Below, piece by piece: positions 1 through 8,940 of a stretch of DNA of 64,000 bases. The position numbers and the translations under genes were made by a program. Position 1 is the first letter of the stretch. The number at the start of each line of letters is the position of its first letter. This DNA comes from Streptomyces sp. NRRL WC-3605. GTDB lineage: Bacteria > Actinomycetota > Actinomycetes > Streptomycetales > Streptomycetaceae. The stretch spans positions 62,001 through 126,000 of the forward strand of contig NZ_LLZN01000127.1 in the NCBI RefSeq assembly GCF_001509795.1. Direction: 5' to 3'. The notes below the pieces were generated by a model. The model made no database searches. It saw only the letters and a program-made list of their open reading frames with translations, and was not told where the DNA came from.

Positions 1-901
1 TGACCCCGCGCGCGGTGACGGCGCCGACGATCGCGGTCAGCTGCTCGTCGCTGAGGACGGGGACGAGCAGCGTGCCCGCCTCGGCGTCGACGGTGGTGCT
101 GGCGAGCCCGGTGATGCCGAGGTCGTCCAGATACCCGGCCAGCGGCCGCAGTTCGAGGGCGTCGGCCGGCCGGATCCGCAGGGTGCGGCCCCCCACCCTC
201 GCCTTGAGCTCGTCGATCCCGCCGCCCGCGATGACCTTGCCGCGGTCCACGACCGTCAGCTCCGAGGCGAGCTGCTCCGCCTCCTCCATGTACTGGGTGG
301 TCAGCAGAACGGTCACGCCGTCCCCGACCATCGCCTTGACCTCGTCCCACACCTCGTTGCGGGTGCGCGGGTCGAGGCCCGTCGTCGGCTCGTCGAGGAA
401 CAGCACGGCCGGCCGGCCGATCATGGAGGCCGCCAGGTCGAGCCGGCGGCGCATACCGCCCGAGTAGGTGGAGGCGGGCCGCTTGGCCGCCTCCGTCAGC
501 GAGAAGCGCTCCAGGAGCTCGTCGGCGCGCCTGCGGGCCTCCTTGCGGGGCAGGTCCAGCAGCCGTCCGATGAGGTACAGGTTCTCCCAGCCGGGGAGCT
601 TCTCGTCCACGGAGGCGTACTGCCCGGTCAGGCCGATGACCCGGCGCAGCTGCCGGGGCTGGCGTACGACGTCGTAGCCCGCCACGGTGGCCTGCCCGGA
701 GTCCGGGGTCAGCAGCGTGGACAGGATGCGTACGAGGGTCGTCTTGCCGGCGCCGTTCGGCCCCAGCACGCCCATGACGGTGCCCTCGCGGACCTCCAGG
801 TCCACACCGTCCAGTGCCTTGGTCTCGCCGTAGTGCTTGACCATCCCCCGTACGGAGACGGCGCCGCTCGCGCCGCCCGGCGTGTTGTCGTTTCGCTTCA
901 T
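1..901 (-). CDS. ABC transporter ATP-binding protein, DrrA-like (partial)
   Basis: ATPase subunit of an ABC exporter of the daunorubicin-resistance (DrrA) type, which normally pairs with an ABC-2 permease to pump drugs or lipids. The frame opens at ATG 901 (MKRNDNTP) and runs off the left window edge, so about 300 codons are visible. Seen in order: Walker A GPNGAGKTT, a Q-loop (GLTGQYASVDE), the signature STYSGGMRRRLDLA, Walker B VLFLDEPTTGLDP, and the H-loop region, which reads LTTQYMEEAEQLA with Gln where many exporters have His, as is common in DrrA. The permease partner should lie beyond the left edge. Substrate unknown. Confidence 0.9.
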   Translation of the reverse strand, partial: MKRNDNTPGGASGAVSVRGMVKHYGETKALDGVDLEVREGTVMGVLGPNGAGKTTLVRILSTLLTPDSGQATVAGYDVVRQPRQLRRVIGLTGQYASVDEKLPGWENLYLIGRLLDLPRKEARRRADELLERFSLTEAAKRPASTYSGGMRRRLDLAASMIGRPAVLFLDEPTTGLDPRTRNEVWDEVKAMVGDGVTVLLTTQYMEEAEQLASELTVVDRGKVIAGGGIDELKARVGGRTLRIRPADALELRPLAGYLDDLGITGLASTTVDAEAGTLLVPVLSDEQLTAIVGAVTARGV

Positions 902-988
902 GGCACCGACAGTGGCAGACCCCACCGACAAACCGCCGACAGCCCGCCTACACCCCGCCCGCAGCGCTGCCGGCGGTGCGGGCCCCGC

Positions 989-2041
989 TCAGGAGGCGGA
1001 CGGGCCGACCTCGACGCGCGCCGCGACCGGCAGGTGGTCGCTCCCGGTCCTGGGCAGCGTCCACGAGCTCGACGGCTCCACGCCCTTGACCATGATCTGG
1101 TCGATCCGGGCCATCGGGAACCGCGCCGGCCAGCTGAACCCCATCCCGGTGCCGGACGCGCCCTGCGTCGAGCGCATCTGGGCGGTGACCGCGTTGAGCG
1201 CGCGGTCGTTCATCGTGCCGTTCAGATCGCCGAGCAGAACGATCTTGTCCACCCGCTCGTCGGCGATGGCCTCGCCCAGCGCGTCGGCGCTCTTGTCGCG
1301 CTGCCGGGCGGTGAACCCGGCCTCCATCTTCACGCGCACCGAGGGCAGATGGGCGACGTACACGGCGACCTGGCCGGACGGCGTGTCCACCACCCCGCGC
1401 ATGGCGCGGGTCCAGCCCAGCCGGATGTCGACGGGCCGCACCCCGGTCAGCGGGTATTTGCTCCACAGCCCGACCGTGCCCTGCACCGAGTGGTACGGGT
1501 AGGTCGAGGCGAGCGCCTTCTCGTACGTCGGCACCGCCGAGGCCGTCAGCTCCTCCAGGGCCACCACGTCCGCGCCGGACGCGGCGACGTCCCGGGCGGT
1601 GCCGGACGGGTCGGGGTTCTCGGCGTTGACGTTGTGCGTGGCGACCGTCAGATCGCCGCCGGTGCCGGTCTTGTCGGTGAGCTGGCCGCCGAAGAGGTTC
1701 AGCCAGACGATCGCCGGGACCAGCACGGCGATCAGCGCGGTCGCCGACCGGCGCACCACGCCCAGCACCAGCAGCAGCGGGACGAACACGCCGAGCCAGG
1801 GCAGGAACGTCTCGGTGAGACTGCCGAGGTTCCCGATCGCGTTGGGGATCTGCGCGTGCAGCACCATGACCAGGGCCAGCGCGAGCGCCAGGACGGCCGG
1901 CACCAGCCCGCGGCGCCACACGCCCGGGTCGCGCCACCAGCCGGAGGCCAGGCGGTGGATCAGGCGTCGAAGCCCGGGCCTGCGGCGCTCGGACCCCGGG
2001 CCGCCGTTGTCCGTCTCCGTCACGTACGCCTGTTGCGCCAT
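989..2041 (-). CDS. Membrane-anchored endonuclease/exonuclease/phosphatase family protein
   Basis: 350 residues. The first ~130 hold several hydrophobic membrane segments (for example VPAVLALALALVMVLH and LPWLGVFVPLLLVLG). The C-terminal ~220 residues are an EEP-fold domain with the metal-binding motifs LEELTASAVPTYE, GDLNGTMNDRAL and the terminal SDHLPV. EEP proteins hydrolyse phosphodiester or phosphate bonds (DNA, phosphoinositides, sphingomyelin). Here the catalytic domain probably faces outside the membrane. ATG 2041 is preceded by a GAGG-like site. The substrate cannot be told from sequence. It stands alone between the ABC gene and the TetR/MFS operon. Confidence 0.85.
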   Translation of the reverse strand: MAQQAYVTETDNGGPGSERRRPGLRRLIHRLASGWWRDPGVWRRGLVPAVLALALALVMVLHAQIPNAIGNLGSLTETFLPWLGVFVPLLLVLGVVRRSATALIAVLVPAIVWLNLFGGQLTDKTGTGGDLTVATHNVNAENPDPSGTARDVAASGADVVALEELTASAVPTYEKALASTYPYHSVQGTVGLWSKYPLTGVRPVDIRLGWTRAMRGVVDTPSGQVAVYVAHLPSVRVKMEAGFTARQRDKSADALGEAIADERVDKIVLLGDLNGTMNDRALNAVTAQMRSTQGASGTGMGFSWPARFPMARIDQIMVKGVEPSSSWTLPRTGSDHLPVAARVEVGPSAS

Positions 2042-2229
2042 ACCGTCGCCTCACTACCTGCCGTGCAACACCGTCGTCCCCCCGCGCCCAGAGAAAACCC
2101 TAGGGGATGATCGGCTCCGTTCCCGCCGTCCTGAAGACGGCCGTACGGGGGCGAGGACGTGGAAGCGGGCCCGGACAGTTCCGCCGCCGCGCGAGGAATG
2201 CGCGTTCTGTGACGGAAGGCGCATACGAG

Positions 2230-2291
2230 CCTAGGGCGTGTCCGCAAAGTCCCGCCTGCCGCCCGGCACGTACTCTCGGAAACGCCCTAGG
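2230..2291. terminator. Inverted-repeat hairpin containing the tetR stop codon
   Basis: A 15-bp left arm (CCTAGGGCGTGTCCG, 2230-2244) pairs with a right arm at 2277-2291 with one mismatch, around a 32-nt loop. The TAG stop of the tetR gene lies inside the right arm. Similar CTAGGGsGTGTC hairpins lie at 22211, 54941 and 61645, so this is a recurrent element, probably a bidirectional factor-independent terminator without a T-run. Confidence 0.6.
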
Positions 2292-2916
2292 ACCTGGGCG
2301 GCCTGACGGGCCGTAGGCCGTTGAGCACGGCGTCGGCCATCTGTTCGGCGAGGCCCTCCGGGAGGTCGGCGTCCGGGCGCATCACGGCACGCACCAGCAT
2401 CGGGCCGAACACCATGTCGTTCATCACGTCGATCCCGAGGTCCGCGCGCAGTTCGCCGGTCTCCTGGCCGTGCCGCAGGATCGCGTGCTGCCTGCGGCGC
2501 CGCGGCTCGATCACGTTCGCCTGGTAGGCGTCCCACAGCTTAGGGCTGCTCTTCATCTGGGCGATGACGTTGTGCAGCAGCACCGACGAGCGGGTCATCA
2601 GGCCGCGCTGCCTGGTCTGTTCGAGGAGCGCCACCACGTCGTCGCGCACCGAGGTGCCGGGCAGTTCGGGGTCCGGCGGCTCGGCGGCCCGCACGATGTC
2701 GACGAACAGCTCCTCCTTGCCGCTCCAGCGCCGGTAGATGGCGGCCTTGCCGACGCCCGCGGTGCGCGCGATGCGCTCGATGGACAGCTCCGCGAGGGGC
2801 ACACCGTCCTCCAGGAGCTTCAGCACGCCCTCGGTGATGGCCCGCTCCACGGCCTCGCTGCGGGGCCGGCCCCGGGTGGGGCCGTCCTGCCGGGGACGAC
2901 TGTCGGCGAGGCTCAC
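2287..2916 (-). CDS. TetR family transcriptional regulator of the adjoining MFS exporter
   Basis: 209 residues from GTG 2916, which sits behind a clear AAAGGAG site. The N-terminal HTH (about residues 25-65) contains SIERIARTAGVGKAAIYRRW, typical of TetR. The rest is a helical ligand-binding domain with a C-terminal dimerisation part. It lies 83 bp downstream of the MFS gene on the same strand, so the two form an operon, and the palindrome at 4604-4628 is its most likely operator. Expected role: repress the exporter until an effector binds. The effector is unknown. Confidence 0.9.
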   Translation of the reverse strand: MSLADSRPRQDGPTRGRPRSEAVERAITEGVLKLLEDGVPLAELSIERIARTAGVGKAAIYRRWSGKEELFVDIVRAAEPPDPELPGTSVRDDVVALLEQTRQRGLMTRSSVLLHNVIAQMKSSPKLWDAYQANVIEPRRRRQHAILRHGQETGELRADLGIDVMNDMVFGPMLVRAVMRPDADLPEGLAEQMADAVLNGLRPVRPPRS

Positions 2917-2999
2917 TGGGTCGCTCCTTTCCGTGGGCGCTGTGCCGATTCTCCCCCCGGTGCGGACGCCGCCGGAACGACGGCGTCCGCGTGTGCGCG

Positions 3000-4583
3000 C
3001 TATTCGGACGCCACGAGCTCCTTCTCCTCCTCGCCCTCGCGCGGGCCGGCGGGCCGCCCCGGGAGGAACAGGGCCACGACGACCGCCCCGAGCACGGCGA
3101 TGCCCGCTCCCCACAGCGCGGTGACGTGCATGGCGTGCAGGAACGCGTCGTGGGCCGGCCCCACGAGGGCCTCCCCGCGCGGGCCGAGCTTCTCGGCGAC
3201 CCCGAGGGTGGCCTCGATGGACTCGCCCGCGGTGTGCCGCACGCCGGCCGGGAGCGCGGTGAGGTGGTCCTCGATGCCGCCCCGGTAGGCGGTGGAGAGC
3301 ACCGAGCCGAGCACCGCGATGCCCAGCGCGCCGCCGACCTGCCGGAACGTGTTGCTGAGCGCGGACGCGGAACCGGCCTTCTCGCGCGGCAGGGCCTGCA
3401 TGATGACGACGCTGATCGGCGTCATGATGTGCGCCATCGCGGCACCCATGAGGAAGAAGATGACCTCCAGGAGCCAGATCGGGGTGTCCGCCTCGAAGGT
3501 GGCGAAGGAGGCCAGCGTGGCGGCGATGAGGACCATGGCGCCGGTGGTGGTCGCCCGGTTGCCGAACCGGTCGACGAGCAGCCGGGCCCGCGGGGCGAAG
3601 ATCATCTGGGCGGCGGCGAGCGGCAGCATCAGCAGGCCGGTCTCCAGCGGCGAGTAGCCGCGCACGCTCTGGGTGTAGAAGACGGAGAAGAACGTCACGC
3701 CCATGAGGGCGAAGAAGACCAGCGCGATGACGCCGATCGCGGCCGAGAAGACCTTGTTGCGGAAGTACCCGATGTCGATCGACGGGTGGGTGCTGCGCTT
3801 CTCGAAGATCACGAAGGCGGCGAGGACCGCGAGGCCGGCGGCGATCGTCACCAGGACCGCAGGATCGGTGAAGTCGGCGAGCTGGCCGCCCTTGATGATG
3901 CCGTAGACCAGCAGGACCAGGCCGACCACGGAGAGCACCACGCCGATGGGGTCGATCCGGCCGGGCCGCGGGTCGCGCGAGTCCGGGACGAGCCACAGCA
4001 TCAGCGCGAGCGCGAGCAGCACGATCGGCACGTTGATCAGGAAGACCGATCCCCACCAGAAGTGGTCGAGGAGCAGACCGCCGGTGATCGGCCCGATGGC
4101 GATGGCGAGGCCGACGCCGCCGGCCCAGATGCCGATGGCCTTGGGCTGCTCGTCCCGCTCGAAGACGTTCATCAGCACCGCGAGCGTGGCCGGCATGACG
4201 AACGCGGCGCCGAGCCCCATGACGGCGCGGAAGGCGATCAGCTCGCCCGGTGAGCCGGAGAACGCGGCGAGCGCCGAGCCGATGCCGAACACGGCGAGCC
4301 CGCCGAGCAGCACCTTCTTGCGGCCGAGCCGGTCCCCGAGGATGCCCGCGCTGAACAGCAGCCCGGCGAAGACGAGGGTGTAGGCGTTGATCGCCCACTC
4401 CAGCTCGCTCTGCGTGGCGCCGAGGCCGGTCGGCGCGGGCGTCGAGATGGTCTTGATGGCGACGTTGAGGATGGAGTTGTCCAGCACGACGATCAGGAGG
4501 CTGAGCATCAGCACACCGAGGATCGCCCAGCGGCGCCGGTGCACCGCCTCCGGTATGCGGGTGGCTGGGGCGGGAGAAGTCAT
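3000..4583 (-). CDS. MFS multidrug exporter, DHA2 (EmrB/QacA) family
   Basis: 527 residues, the length of a 14-helix DHA2 proton antiporter. The first segment ([20 protein letters not shown]) carries the LDNSILNVA signature of TM1. Motif A appears as [14 protein letters not shown], and about 14 hydrophobic stretches follow, ending in a charged tail ([13 protein letters not shown]). Family members expel cationic drugs, dyes or secondary metabolites. The ATG at 4583 is 21 bp from the palindromic operator, and tetR follows in the same operon. The natural substrate is not identifiable. Confidence 0.92.
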   Translation of the reverse strand: MTSPAPATRIPEAVHRRRWAILGVLMLSLLIVVLDNSILNVAIKTISTPAPTGLGATQSELEWAINAYTLVFAGLLFSAGILGDRLGRKKVLLGGLAVFGIGSALAAFSGSPGELIAFRAVMGLGAAFVMPATLAVLMNVFERDEQPKAIGIWAGGVGLAIAIGPITGGLLLDHFWWGSVFLINVPIVLLALALMLWLVPDSRDPRPGRIDPIGVVLSVVGLVLLVYGIIKGGQLADFTDPAVLVTIAAGLAVLAAFVIFEKRSTHPSIDIGYFRNKVFSAAIGVIALVFFALMGVTFFSVFYTQSVRGYSPLETGLLMLPLAAAQMIFAPRARLLVDRFGNRATTTGAMVLIAATLASFATFEADTPIWLLEVIFFLMGAAMAHIMTPISVVIMQALPREKAGSASALSNTFRQVGGALGIAVLGSVLSTAYRGGIEDHLTALPAGVRHTAGESIEATLGVAEKLGPRGEALVGPAHDAFLHAMHVTALWGAGIAVLGAVVVALFLPGRPAGPREGEEEKELVASE

Positions 4584-4603
4584 GGGCCGACCGTACCGTC
4601 ATA

Positions 4604-4628
4604 ACGATACGGGACCGTCTCGTATCGT
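4604..4628. promoter_or_regulatory. 25-bp palindromic operator for the TetR/MFS operon
   Basis: Outer arms ACGATACG (4604-4611) and CGTATCGT (4621-4628) are perfectly complementary, and the inner bases are also nearly symmetric (GACCGTC core). The centre is about 33 bp upstream of the MFS start and about 168 bp from panB. Location and symmetry fit a TetR-family binding site that autoregulates MFS-tetR. Assignment is by position, not by a known consensus. Confidence 0.7.
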
Positions 4629-4783
4629 AAGTTCTTACCGGAACCTTACGTCACGAAACGGCCACGGGCGCGGGGCGGAACTCACATACGGCGGTCTGGC
4701 CCCGCCCGGCACGAAGTGCCACCATGGACCTGATCCGGGGACGCCGTCAGGGCGCCTCGAGATGACATGAAGGAGCCGTTGCC

Positions 4784-5659
4784 ATGACGCAGCTCTCGGC
4801 TGCCCAGACGCCTCAGGCGAAGCCCTCCGACGCCGGAAAGGCGCTGTACGGAGGCAAGAGCACCCGCCGCATCACGGTCCGCGACATCGCCCTCGCCAAG
4901 GAGCGGGGCGAGAAGTGGCCCATGCTCACCGCGTACGACGCGATGACCGCGTCCGTGTTCGACGAGGCCGGCATCCCGGTCATGCTCGTCGGCGACTCAG
5001 CGGGCAACTGCCACCTCGGCTACGAGACCACCGTGCCCGTCACCCTCGACGAGATGACCGTGCTGTCGGCGGCCGTCGTCCGCGGCACCTCCCGCGCGCT
5101 GATCGTCGGCGACCTGCCCTTCGGCTCCTACCAGGAGGGCCCGGTGCAGGCGCTGCGCTCGGCGACCCGGCTGGTCAAGGAGGCCGGCGTCGGCGCCGTC
5201 AAGCTGGAGGGCGGCGAGCGCTCGCACCGCCAGATCGAGCTGCTGGTCGAGTCCGGCATCCCGGTGATGGCCCACATCGGCCTGACCCCGCAGTCCGTCA
5301 ACGCCATGGGCTACCGGGTCCAGGGCCGCGGCGAGGAGGCCGCCGCGCAGCTCCTGCGGGACGCCAAGGCCGTCCAGGACGCCGGCGCCTTCGCGGTCGT
5401 CCTGGAGCTGGTACCGGCCGAGCTGGCCGCCGAGGTCACCCGCGTCCTGCACATCCCGACCGTCGGCATCGGCGCCGGCCCCGAGACGGACGCCCAGGTC
5501 CTCGTGTGGACCGACATGATGGGCCTGACCGGCGGCCGCGTCCCGAAGTTCGTCCAGCAGTACGCCGACCTGCGCCGGGTCATGGGCGACGCGGCGAAGG
5601 CCTTCGCCGAGGACGTCGTCGGCGGGACCTTCCCGAGCGAGGCGCACTCCGTCCACTGA
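4784..5659 (+). CDS. panB: 3-methyl-2-oxobutanoate hydroxymethyltransferase (ketopantoate hydroxymethyltransferase)
   Basis: First committed step of pantothenate/CoA synthesis: 5,10-methylene-THF plus 2-oxoisovalerate gives ketopantoate, in the cytosol. 291 residues. PanB hallmarks are MLTAYDAMTASVFDEAG, the Mg-binding MLVGDSAGN (Asp71), VGDLPFGSY (Asp110), AVKLEGGE (Lys140, Glu142), AHIGLTPQS and the catalytic VLELVP (Glu208). A ~25-residue Ala/Pro/Gln-rich leader precedes the core, as in other actinomycetes. Start ATG 4784 follows GAAGGAGC. A strong terminator follows at once, so it is probably monocistronic. It is divergent from the MFS operon. Confidence 0.97.
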   Translation: MTQLSAAQTPQAKPSDAGKALYGGKSTRRITVRDIALAKERGEKWPMLTAYDAMTASVFDEAGIPVMLVGDSAGNCHLGYETTVPVTLDEMTVLSAAVVRGTSRALIVGDLPFGSYQEGPVQALRSATRLVKEAGVGAVKLEGGERSHRQIELLVESGIPVMAHIGLTPQSVNAMGYRVQGRGEEAAAQLLRDAKAVQDAGAFAVVLELVPAELAAEVTRVLHIPTVGIGAGPETDAQVLVWTDMMGLTGGRVPKFVQQYADLRRVMGDAAKAFAEDVVGGTFPSEAHSVH

Positions 5660-5689
5660 CGCCCCGCCCCCCGAACCACTGCGGCACCG

Positions 5690-5730
5690 AGCGCCCCGCC
5701 GATCTTCCCCCGTCGGCGGGGCGCTTTTTT
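5690..5730 (+). terminator. Intrinsic terminator after panB
   Basis: A perfect 13-bp GC-rich stem (AGCGCCCCGCCGA at 5690-5702 with its complement at 5713-5725) and a 10-nt loop, running into six T. It is the most classical intrinsic terminator in the window. It also lies just beyond the 3' end of the convergent DUF305 gene. Confidence 0.9.
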
Positions 5731-5742
5731 GTGCCCGGACCC

Positions 5743-6366
5743 TCAGGGCCGGGGCTTCGCGCCCCGTTCGCGCAGCATGTCGGCCATCAGGTCGATCTCG
5801 GCCTGCTGCCCGTTGACCATCGTCCGCGCCAGTCTCTTCTCCACGCCGACCGCGCACTTGTCCAGGCAGCCCTCGGCCATGTGGATGCCGCCCTTGTGAT
5901 GGGCCGTCATCAGCTGCAGGAAGAAGACCTCCGCCTGCCTGCCGTTCAGCGTGCCGAGCTTCTTCATCTCCGCGGTCGTCGCCATGCCCGGCATCAGCGA
6001 GCCCTCGCCGGCGGAGGGCGCGTCGCCCATGCCCATCCAGGTCATCGGGGCGTCCGCCGACACCTTCGGCAGCTCCCACAGGTCCAGCCAGCCCAGCAGC
6101 ATGCCGCGCTGGTTGGCCTGCGTCTGCGCGATGTCGTACGCGAGCCGGCGCACGTCCTCGTCGTCCGTGCGGTCGCGCACGGTGTACGCCATCTCCACGG
6201 CCTGCTGGTGGTGCACGGCCATGTCCCGCGCGAACCCCGCGTCCGCCGAGCCGGCGTCCGGGACCGAGCCGTCCGAGCCGTCCCCGGCGGCCGCGTACGT
6301 GATCGCGCCCGCGGCGACGAGGACGGCCGCCGCCGTCCCCGCCGTCCAGCCGATGTGCCGGCTCAC
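5743..6366 (-). CDS. DUF305 domain protein, exported
   Basis: 207 residues from GTG 6366. An N-terminal hydrophobic segment (WTAGTAAAVLVAAGAITYAAA) acts as signal or anchor, and the DUF305 domain follows. The two hallmark motifs are present: FARDMAVHHQQAVEMA (about residues 45-60) and MTAHHKGGIHMAEG (about residues 150-163), with Met- and His-rich stretches (MTWMGMGD) that could bind metal. Family function is poorly defined; extracytoplasmic metal (copper) handling has been proposed. The GTG overlaps the DUF3105 stop by 4 bp (GTGA), so the two are translationally coupled. Confidence 0.9.
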   Translation of the reverse strand: MSRHIGWTAGTAAAVLVAAGAITYAAAGDGSDGSVPDAGSADAGFARDMAVHHQQAVEMAYTVRDRTDDEDVRRLAYDIAQTQANQRGMLLGWLDLWELPKVSADAPMTWMGMGDAPSAGEGSLMPGMATTAEMKKLGTLNGRQAEVFFLQLMTAHHKGGIHMAEGCLDKCAVGVEKRLARTMVNGQQAEIDLMADMLRERGAKPRP

Positions 6367-7025
6367 TCCGACAGACCGCCCGTGCACGCCGCACCCGGTT
6401 CGGGCGTCTGCTTGCCCTGGACGTAGGTCTCGAAGAACTTCCCGACGGCCGGGTCGTCCGCGCTCTTCACCGTGCGCTGGTGCCCCCACGCGCTCAGCAT
6501 GATCGGGTCCTTCTGCCGGTCGTCCGGGCTCATCAGCGTGTACGGCGTCTGCTTCACCTTCGCCGCCAGCGCGTCCACGTCGGACTTGGACGCCTTGGAC
6601 GTGTACGTCACCCACACCGCGCCGTGCTCCAGCGAGTGCACGGCGTTCTCCCGCCGCAGCTCCTTGGTGTAGACGTCGCCGTTGCAGTTCATCCAGGCCC
6701 GGTGGTGGTTGCCGCCGACCGGGGGCTCCATCGGGTACGTCACGCTGGTCTCCACGTGCGTGCTGGCCAGCTTCCCCTTCCAGGTGTTCACGCCGTCGTC
6801 GCCCGCCACGAACTTCCCGGAGGTCTTGTCGGGCTTCGCGGCCTCGTCGTCGCCGCTCTGGGAGCGGACGAGGACGACCCCGCCGACGACGAGGGCGGCG
6901 ACGATCACCGCGGAGACGCTGATCGTGATGACGCGGCCGCGGCGCTCGCGGGCCCGCTCGGCCCGCCGCATCTCCTCTATCCGCGCCTTGCGCTCGGCGC
7001 TGTTCCTGTTCTTGGCGGAGCCCAT
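6363..7025 (-). CDS. DUF3105 domain protein, membrane-anchored
   Basis: 220 residues. A charged N-terminus (GSAKNRNSAERKARIEEMRR) precedes one transmembrane helix (VITISVSAVIVAALVVGGVVLV, about 33-54), then an extracytoplasmic DUF3105 domain with YPMEPPVGGNHHRAWMNCNG, VHSLEHGAVWVTY and the GWGHQR-like SAWGHQRTV. The conserved His and Cys residues suggest metal binding, but no activity is known. It is the first gene of a two-gene operon with the DUF305 protein; the pair is common in Streptomyces. Confidence 0.88.
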   Translation of the reverse strand: MGSAKNRNSAERKARIEEMRRAERARERRGRVITISVSAVIVAALVVGGVVLVRSQSGDDEAAKPDKTSGKFVAGDDGVNTWKGKLASTHVETSVTYPMEPPVGGNHHRAWMNCNGDVYTKELRRENAVHSLEHGAVWVTYTSKASKSDVDALAAKVKQTPYTLMSPDDRQKDPIMLSAWGHQRTVKSADDPAVGKFFETYVQGKQTPEPGAACTGGLSE

Positions 7026-7215
7026 GAGGTCATGTCCTTCGGGGGAAAGGGGGCGGTCGGGTCCGCTGATCGTAATGGGGAAGGGGTGGCCGGACGTAGG
7101 GAGGTGACGACAACGGCCGGATCACGGGCGGCCGCCACTGTTCCGCCGTTCTCCCGGCAGACGTTTTCCGGCAGATATTTGGAACGCGGGATGCGCATTA
7201 TCTACGCTGGCCGGC

Positions 7216-7656
7216 ATGCGGCTGTTGCGCTCCACCGATCTGGCCCTGCGCCTGCTGATGCGGCTCGCCGTCCTCGGGGACGCCACGCCGACGACCCGCG
7301 AGGTCGCGGCCGACATGGAGGTGCCCTACACGCACGCCGCCAAGGTGGTCGCCGAGCTCCAGCACCAGGGCCTCGTCGACGCCCGCCGGGGACGCGGCGG
7401 CGGGCTCACCCTCAGCGAGCGGGGCCGCACCGCGTCCGTCGGCGCGGTCGTCCGCGCCTTCGAGGGCGACGGCGACGTCGTGGAGTGCGAGGGCGAGAAC
7501 CCCTGCCCGCTCAGCCCCGGATGCCGGCTGCGCGGGGCGCTGCGGCGGGCCCAGGAGGCGTTCTACGCCTCGCTGGACCCGCTCACCCTGGCCGACGTCA
7601 CGGCGGACCCCACCGGACCGCTGCTGCTCCAGATCGGCACCGGCCGGCCGGCCTGA
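7216..7656 (+). CDS. nsrR: NsrR-type Rrf2 family nitric-oxide-sensing repressor
   Basis: 146 residues with the Rrf2 winged helix (DLALRLLMRLAVLGD through TTREVAADMEVPYTHAAKVVAEL). Three cysteines at 91, 97 and 103 have the C-X5-C-X5-C spacing known for S. coelicolor NsrR, and Asp8, the fourth ligand of its [4Fe-4S] cluster, is also present. NsrR represses hmp genes until NO destroys the cluster. It faces hmpA tail to tail only 12 bp away, and a 23-bp site of NsrR form precedes hmpA. There is no clear Shine-Dalgarno sequence before ATG 7216, so initiation may be close to leaderless. Confidence 0.92.
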   Translation: MRLLRSTDLALRLLMRLAVLGDATPTTREVAADMEVPYTHAAKVVAELQHQGLVDARRGRGGGLTLSERGRTASVGAVVRAFEGDGDVVECEGENPCPLSPGCRLRGALRRAQEAFYASLDPLTLADVTADPTGPLLLQIGTGRPA

Positions 7657-7668
7657 CGCCCGGGCGGC

Positions 7669-8862
7669 TCAGCCCGCCTGCGCCAGCCACAGGTCGGGGC
7701 CGAACACCTCGTAGTGGATGTCCGCCGCCGCCACGCCCTTGCCGAGGAGCTGCGCCCGCACCGCCCGCATGAACGGCAGCGGGCCGCAGAGGTAGGCGTG
7801 GGTGCCCTCGGGGACGTCCACCTCGGCCAGGTCGACCAGACCCGTGCGGTGGGACCCGTCGGCGGGGTCGGCGCCTGTCTCGTACCAGAAGCGGACCGTG
7901 GCGTCCGCCAGCTTCCCGGCGTACCCCTCGTGGTCGGCGCGCAGGGCGTGCGCGGCGGGGGAGCGGTCGCCGTGCACGACCAGTACCGGGCCCTCGTGCC
8001 CGGCGTCCACGAGCTCGCCGAGTATGGCGGTCATCGGGGTCACGCCGATGCCGGCGGACGCCAGCAGCAGCGGCGCGTCCGTGCCGGCCAGCACGAGATC
8101 GCCGTACGGCGCCGAGAGGTCCAGCCGGTCGCCGGGACGCACGTGCGCGTGCAGGTGCCCCGAGACCTCGCCGTCCGGTCCGGCCTCGCCCCGCACCCGC
8201 TTGACGCTGAACTGGCGCAGCGCTGAGCCGGGAGTCCCCGAGAGGCTGTACTGGCGGATCTGCCGGGCCCCGTCCGCCAGCTCCACCTGCACGGAGACGT
8301 ACTGGCCCGCCCGGAAGTCCGGCACCGGGCGGCCGTCGGCCGGGCGCACCCGGAAGGTGGCCACGTCCTCGGTCTCCTCGACGCGCTCCACGACCTCCCA
8401 GGAACGCCAGGCGGATCCGCCGCGCTCCTCGTACAGCCGCCTCTCGATCGCGGTCAGGGCGTTCGCCATCAGCCAGTACACCTCGTCCCAGGCGGCCGCG
8501 ACCTCCGGGGTGACGGCCTCGCCGAGCACCTCGGCGATCGCGGCGAAGAGGTGCTCGTGGACGAGCGCGTACTGATCGGGCGCCACCCCGAGCGAGGCGT
8601 GCTTGTGCGCGATACGGCTCAGCATCGCGTCCGGCCGCTCGTCGGGGTGGTCCACCATGTGCGTCGCGAAGGCGGCGATCGATCCCGCCAGGGCCTGCCG
8701 TTGGGTGCCGGCCGCCTGGTTGCCGCGGTTGAACAGGTCGCGCAGCAGCTCGGGACGGGCGGCGAAGAGGCGGGCGTAGAAGCGCTCGGTGATCTCACCG
8801 ATGGCCCCGCCGACGACGGGGAGGGTGGCGCGCACGGTGGCGGCGGACTGCTCGGACAGCAT
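7669..8862 (-). CDS. hmpA: Flavohaemoglobin, nitric oxide dioxygenase
   Basis: Converts NO plus O2 and NAD(P)H to nitrate in the cytosol. 397 residues, the standard length. The N-terminal globin domain has the distal Tyr29 (B10; ITERFYARLF) and the proximal His88 in AHKHASLGV, followed by Tyr98. The FAD domain shows RQYSLSG, and the NAD domain has LASAGIGVTPM and AYLCGPLPFM near the C-terminus. ATG 8862 follows GAGGAGACCC. Regulation: an NsrR-type 11-1-11 inverted repeat 55 bp upstream, and the nsrR gene next door. Confidence 0.97.
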   Translation of the reverse strand: MLSEQSAATVRATLPVVGGAIGEITERFYARLFAARPELLRDLFNRGNQAAGTQRQALAGSIAAFATHMVDHPDERPDAMLSRIAHKHASLGVAPDQYALVHEHLFAAIAEVLGEAVTPEVAAAWDEVYWLMANALTAIERRLYEERGGSAWRSWEVVERVEETEDVATFRVRPADGRPVPDFRAGQYVSVQVELADGARQIRQYSLSGTPGSALRQFSVKRVRGEAGPDGEVSGHLHAHVRPGDRLDLSAPYGDLVLAGTDAPLLLASAGIGVTPMTAILGELVDAGHEGPVLVVHGDRSPAAHALRADHEGYAGKLADATVRFWYETGADPADGSHRTGLVDLAEVDVPEGTHAYLCGPLPFMRAVRAQLLGKGVAAADIHYEVFGPDLWLAQAG

Positions 8863-8917
8863 CGGGTCTCCTCAGGCTCGACCGGGCGGTGCGGAGGTGA
8901 CCGCCCGCCCCTATTAA

Positions 8918-8940
8918 AACTTGCATCTGAGATGCAAATT
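8918..8940 (-). promoter_or_regulatory. NsrR binding site upstream of hmpA
   Basis: An 11-1-11 inverted repeat: left arm AACTTGCATCT, one central G, right arm AGATGCAAATT, matching at 10 of 11 pairs. The 11-1-11 geometry and ATGCA core agree with published Streptomyces NsrR sites. It is an A/T-rich island in GC-rich DNA, where the hmpA promoter should lie, 55 bp from the start codon. Confidence 0.85.

Noticed and set aside
5743..6615. A longer DUF305 protein starting at 6615
   Set aside because: The extension lies in another frame of the DUF3105 gene; GTG 6366 with a 4-bp overlap gives the natural start before the signal segment.
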